Origin: CAYYJM01 sp964471755
GTDB lineage: Bacteria; Planctomycetota; Planctomycetia; Gemmatales; Gemmataceae
Assembly (NCBI GenBank): GCA_964471755.1
Contig: CAYYJM010000234.1
Coordinates: 1-10,002 of the forward strand
Direction of reading: 5' to 3'
DNA length: 10,002 nt
Shown: positions 7,574 through 10,002 of the stretch, one piece after another
How the letters are laid out: the number at the start of each line of letters is the position of its first letter
How positions within the stretch are numbered: the first letter of the stretch is position 1
Translations under genes and position numbers: made by a program
The notes under the pieces: model-generated
What the model saw: the letters and a program-made list of their open reading frames with translations, nothing else
Databases searched by the model: none
What the model was told of the DNA's origin: nothing

Positions 7574-8113
7574 TCAATCGGCCCTCAGATCGTTGAGCAG
7601 ACCGTCGAGGTACTTCGCCGCGTTGAGCGTCTGCCGGATACGCAACTGAACCGCCGATCGTCCCGCGTCCGCCTCCGGCAGCGCCAGGAGGACGCCAAAG
7701 TCGCGCGTCAGATCGGCGATCAACCCCTCCCGTCGGCGGACGAGGTTCTGCTCCATCTTCGCCAGAGCCGGTGACTCCGGCCCATCCAGCCGCAGTTCCT
7801 GGATCTCCATGCGAAGCTCGAGCGTCTCTTCAAGGAAGGCCGGGGCCATCTGCCGGGCCTCCGACGCGCTCGGCCCGCCGAGCAGGCCGAGCAGGTACTC
7901 GCCCCGCCGAAACGGATGCTTGAGCGTCGTGTAGGCCAGGTTGAGCAGCGACGTCATCTCCAGACTGACGCGCTGCTGGGCCGTGCTGCCCAGCTGATGG
8001 AAGTCGGGATGCAGGGCCCGGCTGCGGTCCAGGTAGGCACGCTCGATCGCCGCCGTGTCGAGGTCGAAGCGCACGGGCAGGCCGAGTCGGTCGTAGTGGG
8101 TTGGGTCACTCAT
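7574..8113 (-). CDS. hscB: HscB Fe-S co-chaperone (J-protein)
   Basis: A 179-residue co-chaperone (E. coli 171) that brings IscU to HscA and stimulates its ATPase. The N-terminal J-domain opens with THYDRLGLP, and has AYLDRSRALHPD with the essential HPD at 35-37, followed by LLNLAYTTLKHPFRRGEYLLGLLG, typical of HscB rather than DnaJ. The C-terminal half is a helical bundle (about 90-179) that binds IscU. It sits between iscA and the tRNA gene. No clear Shine-Dalgarno sequence precedes the ATG, so translation may rely on coupling or a weak site. Confidence 0.93.
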   Translation of the reverse strand: MSDPTHYDRLGLPVRFDLDTAAIERAYLDRSRALHPDFHQLGSTAQQRVSLEMTSLLNLAYTTLKHPFRRGEYLLGLLGGPSASEARQMAPAFLEETLELRMEIQELRLDGPESPALAKMEQNLVRRREGLIADLTRDFGVLLALPEADAGRSAVQLRIRQTLNAAKYLDGLLNDLRAD

Positions 8114-8121
8114 GGGGTCTT

Positions 8122-8163
8122 GCCGACGATCATCGGCCCGATTGACCGCCGGCGAACCGGCGG
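8122..8163. other. Two small inverted repeats between iscA and hscB
   Basis: The 72-base spacer holds GCCGA/TCGGC (8122-8137) and a stronger seven-pair stem CCGCCGG/CCGGCGG with a four-base CGAA loop (8146-8163). In the operon mRNA these could be processing or stability hairpins. No T-run follows in the direction of transcription, so a terminator is unlikely. Confidence 0.5.
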
Positions 8164-8185
8164 CTCAAGGGACCGAAACGACACC

Positions 8186-8530
8186 TCACATCGAGAACGA
8201 GCTGCCGCAGCCGCAGGTACTCTTGGCGCTGGGGTTGGTGATGCTGAAGCCGCGACGGTTCAGCTCGTCGTGGAAATCGACGGTCGCCTCTTCCAGATAG
8301 AGCAGGCTGCGACGATCGACGACGACCGGCACGCCGTGGAACTCGAAGACCTCATCGACCTTCTCATCGACCTTCGGATCGAGGTCGAGCTTGTTCTGGA
8401 AGCCGCTACAGCCGCCGCCGACAACGCGGAGCCGCAGGTAGATCTTCTCGGGCATGCCGCCCTGAGCCTGCTGCTCGGCGATGATTCGCTTGACTTCGCT
8501 GGCCGCCTTCTCAGTCACGGTAATAGCCAT
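8186..8530 (-). CDS. iscA: A-type Fe-S carrier IscA
   Basis: A 114-residue HesB/IscA-family protein that carries Fe-S clusters or iron from the scaffold to target proteins. The three conserved cysteines are present: Cys41 in GGGCSGF, and Cys106 and Cys108 in the tail CGCGSSF. Length fits the family (E. coli IscA 107, ErpA 114). It lies 35 bases after iscU, as in classical isc operons, with AGAGGA a short way before its ATG. ErpA cannot be excluded from sequence alone, but operon position favours IscA. Confidence 0.94.
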   Translation of the reverse strand: MAITVTEKAASEVKRIIAEQQAQGGMPEKIYLRLRVVGGGCSGFQNKLDLDPKVDEKVDEVFEFHGVPVVVDRRSLLYLEEATVDFHDELNRRGFSITNPSAKSTCGCGSSFSM

Positions 8531-8565
8531 TTCGGACGGTTCCTCTCGTGAGAGTGATGTCGTGG

Positions 8566-9962
8566 TTAACTGGCGCTGCCGACCTCGGCCGGCAACTCCT
8601 GATCCTGAAGCTGGGCCTGCTTGTCCTGATAGTTCTTGATCGCCGCCTTGATGGCGTCCTCGGCCAGGACCGAGCAGTGAACCTTGACCGGCGGCAGACT
8701 CAGTTCCTCGACGATCTCCGTGTTACGGATCGCCAGGGCTTCCTCGACGGTCTTGCCCTTGAGCCATTCGGTCGCCAGACTGCTCGACGCGATGGCACTG
8801 CCGCAGCCGAACGTCTTGAAGCAGGCGTCCTCGATCCGACCAGTGGTCGGGTCAATCTTTACCTGAAGCCGGAGTACGTCCGTTCTGTTACTTGCGGACC
8901 TGCCACCGGGGCAGGCGGGCAGGTCGTTTCCGCCTGCCTCTACGCGTCGCCGCGCAGTTCGGACTATGTCTTCACCCGTCGCCGGGTGCCCTGCGTGTAG
9001 TCTCTGAGGGGGCAACCACGCCTTCCCTGCAAGTTGTCTCCACCGTGGCATTTTTACCAAAGCGAACGCCAAAGTGATTCTTCAAGACGTAACGGATCGA
9101 GAAGTAGTTGGAGCCGAACTCCTTTCCTATCTTCTCACAGGACCACCCCTCACGCAGGTACAGCTCGGCGATGCGAGCATAGCGCGGTCGGAGGTCAGCC
9201 TGATGGCACCGTCGCTGTTCCGGCGGAATCCACTTGTACTGCAGGCAGCGAACCGGACACTCTCCGATGTAATCGTAGAAATGACCGAGACACTTCTTTC
9301 GTACTCGTAGCCGCCCGCTGGTCATCTGCGATGCTTCCACGCCGATGGATTCCAGCAGCGATCGGAGCCGAACCCCGTCTGGCCGAGCAAAGCCCTCGGT
9401 ACAGAGGACCATCTGGGCTCGTCCGGCCAGCGCGGAGCAGGAACCATCGCACAGAAACCAGTGCAGGATGAGTTCCCGTGACGCCTTGAGATCTTCTGGC
9501 ACCACCTTCTTGCCATCCCGATACCACCGCTGCCGCAAGGCGACGAAGTCCGGGTGGGAGAGGGTGCGTAGCTCGGTGCAACTGTAGATCTTCCCGGTTC
9601 GCGAATCAGGCTTACGGGCCCGGTCACGAATCCGGTCGAGTGGTTCGCCGATCAGTGTCGCCACATGCTCCACGTACTCGCGGCTCTCCTGCTTCTGAGC
9701 GAAGTAGAAGAACTTCTGACGTAGGGGAATGTAGGCGTCACCGAGCAGCAACCCGTCGATCACGTTGCCCCGTGTCTGGTTGGACATTGGTATCCACGGA
9801 TGCCCGAGAGTTTCTCGCATACAGCAAGGTTACGTGGCAACGTTACTTACCACACTCCGGGGCACCGACCAGACCCGTGCCGACGTTCGGATCGTCCTTG
9901 TCGAACGCGCCGACGTTGCGCGGGTTGTTGTAGTGGTCGAGTACCTTGGTGCTATAGGCCAT
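8566..9962 (-). CDS. iscU: Fe-S scaffold IscU, split by a group I intron
   Basis: The scaffold on which IscS-derived sulfur and iron are built into Fe-S clusters. Exon 1 is 9962 to 9849 (38 codons, opening MAYSTKVLDHYNNPRNVG and ending GAPECG). Exon 2 is 8880 to 8566 (104 codons, starting DVLRLQVKID). Joined, they give a 142-residue protein that follows E. coli IscU (128) through the junction, with a C-terminal extension of about 14 residues. Cys37, Asp39, Cys64, His106 and Cys107 are all present, as is the HscA-binding LPPVK at 100-104. Without splicing, translation stops after Cys37-Gly38-Lys at TAA (9845-9843). No exon residue is lost or repeated, so the gene is most likely functional. An AAAGGAGG ribosome site precedes the ATG. 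iscS would be expected beyond the right edge. Confidence 0.94.
8897..8938 (-). other. GC-rich overlapping hairpins (P9.1-type region) near the 3' splice site
   Basis: GGCAGGCGG (8938-8930) pairs perfectly with CCGCCTGCC (8918-8910). The loop of that stem contains GACCTGC (8925-8919), which pairs with GCAGGTC (8903-8897). The two stems either alternate or form a pseudoknot. The location, between P9 and the terminal G, suggests a peripheral element of the ribozyme. Confidence 0.6.
8972..9787 (-). CDS. Intron-encoded LAGLIDADG homing endonuclease
   Basis: A 271-residue protein if started at ATG 9787; the frame also has an ATG at 9820 (282 residues), but that codon lies in the P2-like hairpin and has no ribosome site. 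Two LAGLIDADG-type motifs are present: NVIDGLLLGDAY (catalytic Asp17) and LILHWFLCDGS (catalytic Asp114), about 97 residues apart, as in single-chain two-domain enzymes of the LAGLIDADG_2 type. The second motif has Cys where the first Asp of DDG is common. Residues about 204-240 (ARIAELYLREGWSCEKIGKE and on) look like a helix-turn-helix, perhaps a DNA-binding or specificity module. The last 25 or so codons run through the P4-P8 core and the TGA stop touches the P7 region. The enzyme should cut intron-less iscU near codons 36-41 and drive intron spread. Maturase activity is possible. Confidence 0.88.
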   Translation of the reverse strand: MSNQTRGNVIDGLLLGDAYIPLRQKFFYFAQKQESREYVEHVATLIGEPLDRIRDRARKPDSRTGKIYSCTELRTLSHPDFVALRQRWYRDGKKVVPEDLKASRELILHWFLCDGSCSALAGRAQMVLCTEGFARPDGVRLRSLLESIGVEASQMTSGRLRVRKKCLGHFYDYIGECPVRCLQYKWIPPEQRRCHQADLRPRYARIAELYLREGWSCEKIGKEFGSNYFSIRYVLKNHFGVRFGKNATVETTCREGVVAPSETTRRAPGDG

Positions 9963-9967
9963 TCTCT

Positions 9968-9975
9968 CCTCCTTT
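9968..9975 (-). promoter_or_regulatory. Strong Shine-Dalgarno site of iscU
   Basis: AAAGGAGG lies five bases before ATG 9962, the strongest ribosome site in the window. It confirms the exon 1 start. The 27 bases left before the window edge show no promoter. Confidence 0.85.
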
Positions 9976-10002
9976 GGAAGCTAGTTCTTTGGTAGACGTT
10001 CA

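Larger units (their letters stand above)
8881..9848 (-). ncRNA. Group I self-splicing intron in iscU
   Basis: A 968-base insertion whose ends fit group I rules. The 5' exon ends in U (9849) and the intron ends in G (8881). P1: exon GTGGT (9853-9849) pairs with intron GCCAC (9838-9834), giving a U.G pair at the splice site. P10: exon 2 GACGT pairs with ACGTT (9843-9839), directly beside the P1 strand. A P2-like hairpin lies at 9801-9819. The core has TTGCAGGGAAG (P4/J4-5-like, 9032-9022), CAGAGACTACACG with P7 5' strand GACTA (9002-8998), a P8 stem CACCCG/CGGGTG with GCGA tetraloop (8988-8973), and AAGACATAGTCC with P7 3' strand TAGTC (8966-8962). A seven-pair P9 with GCGA loop follows (8957-8940), then GC-rich hairpins. 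P3 was not settled by eye. It carries a homing endonuclease gene, so it is a mobile element. Confidence 0.93.

Noticed and set aside
8881..9848. Intein in IscU
   Set aside because: The IscU frame stops at TAA two codons into the insertion, the endonuclease lies in a different frame, and no intein splicing blocks are seen. RNA-level group I signals explain it.
8881..9848. Group II intron or insertion sequence
   Set aside because: No GUGYG start, no AY end, no domain V-like hairpin, no reverse transcriptase, no terminal inverted repeats or target duplication. The exons join exactly.
8566..9962. iscU as a pseudogene truncated at codon 39
   Set aside because: Exon 2 keeps all conserved residues, and the junction loses nothing. 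Decay would not give exact group I splice signals.

Overview
The window is GC-rich, densely coded bacterial DNA. The deep-branching style of the 16S rRNA dimethyltransferase (N-terminal block around residues 25-47, SAM motif written EVGTGT) and the intergenic palindromic repeats suggest a planctomycete, perhaps of the Gemmata group. That assignment is an inference from memory of protein style and should be checked by a database search.

Layout, left to right. (1) Positions 48-2653, minus strand: a translationally coupled pair, a multi-spanning GT-C type membrane glycosyltransferase-like protein followed by a polyprenyl-phosphate GT2 glycosyltransferase. (2) A 147-base divergent intergenic region. 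(3) Positions 2801-5180, plus strand: ribE, rsmA and tam in a tight operon with 4-base start/stop overlaps. (4) Positions 5181-5358: a 178-base space between convergent genes, almost filled by a perfect 54-base inverted repeat. A fragment of the same repeat lies at positions 1-27. (5) Positions 5359-9962, minus strand: an iron-sulfur cluster assembly (isc) operon in the order iscU, iscA, hscB, tRNA-Val(UAC), hscA, iscX. iscS and iscR are not seen and may lie beyond the right edge. No ferredoxin gene sits between hscA and iscX.

The outstanding feature is that iscU is split by a 968-base insertion between codons 38 and 39, directly beside the first catalytic cysteine (Cys37). The insertion carries the hallmarks of a group I self-splicing intron: a U at the end of the 5' exon, a terminal G, a P1 helix with a U.G pair at the splice site, a P10 helix to the 3' exon, a P7 pairing with the characteristic core sequence, and GNRA-capped hairpins. 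Inside it is a two-motif LAGLIDADG homing endonuclease gene with a C-terminal helix-turn-helix-like segment. Its reading frame runs into the ribozyme core. Splicing would restore a 142-residue IscU with all three conserved cysteines.

How the genes work together: IscU is the scaffold for nascent Fe-S clusters, HscB (J-protein) and HscA (Hsp70) drive cluster release, IscA is an A-type carrier and IscX is a small acidic adaptor. All chromosomal IscU in this cell may therefore depend on a self-splicing RNA. A tRNA-Val gene in the same orientation divides the operon into two messages that RNase P/Z processing could separate. hscA contains a 10-N assembly gap that breaks its frame artificially.
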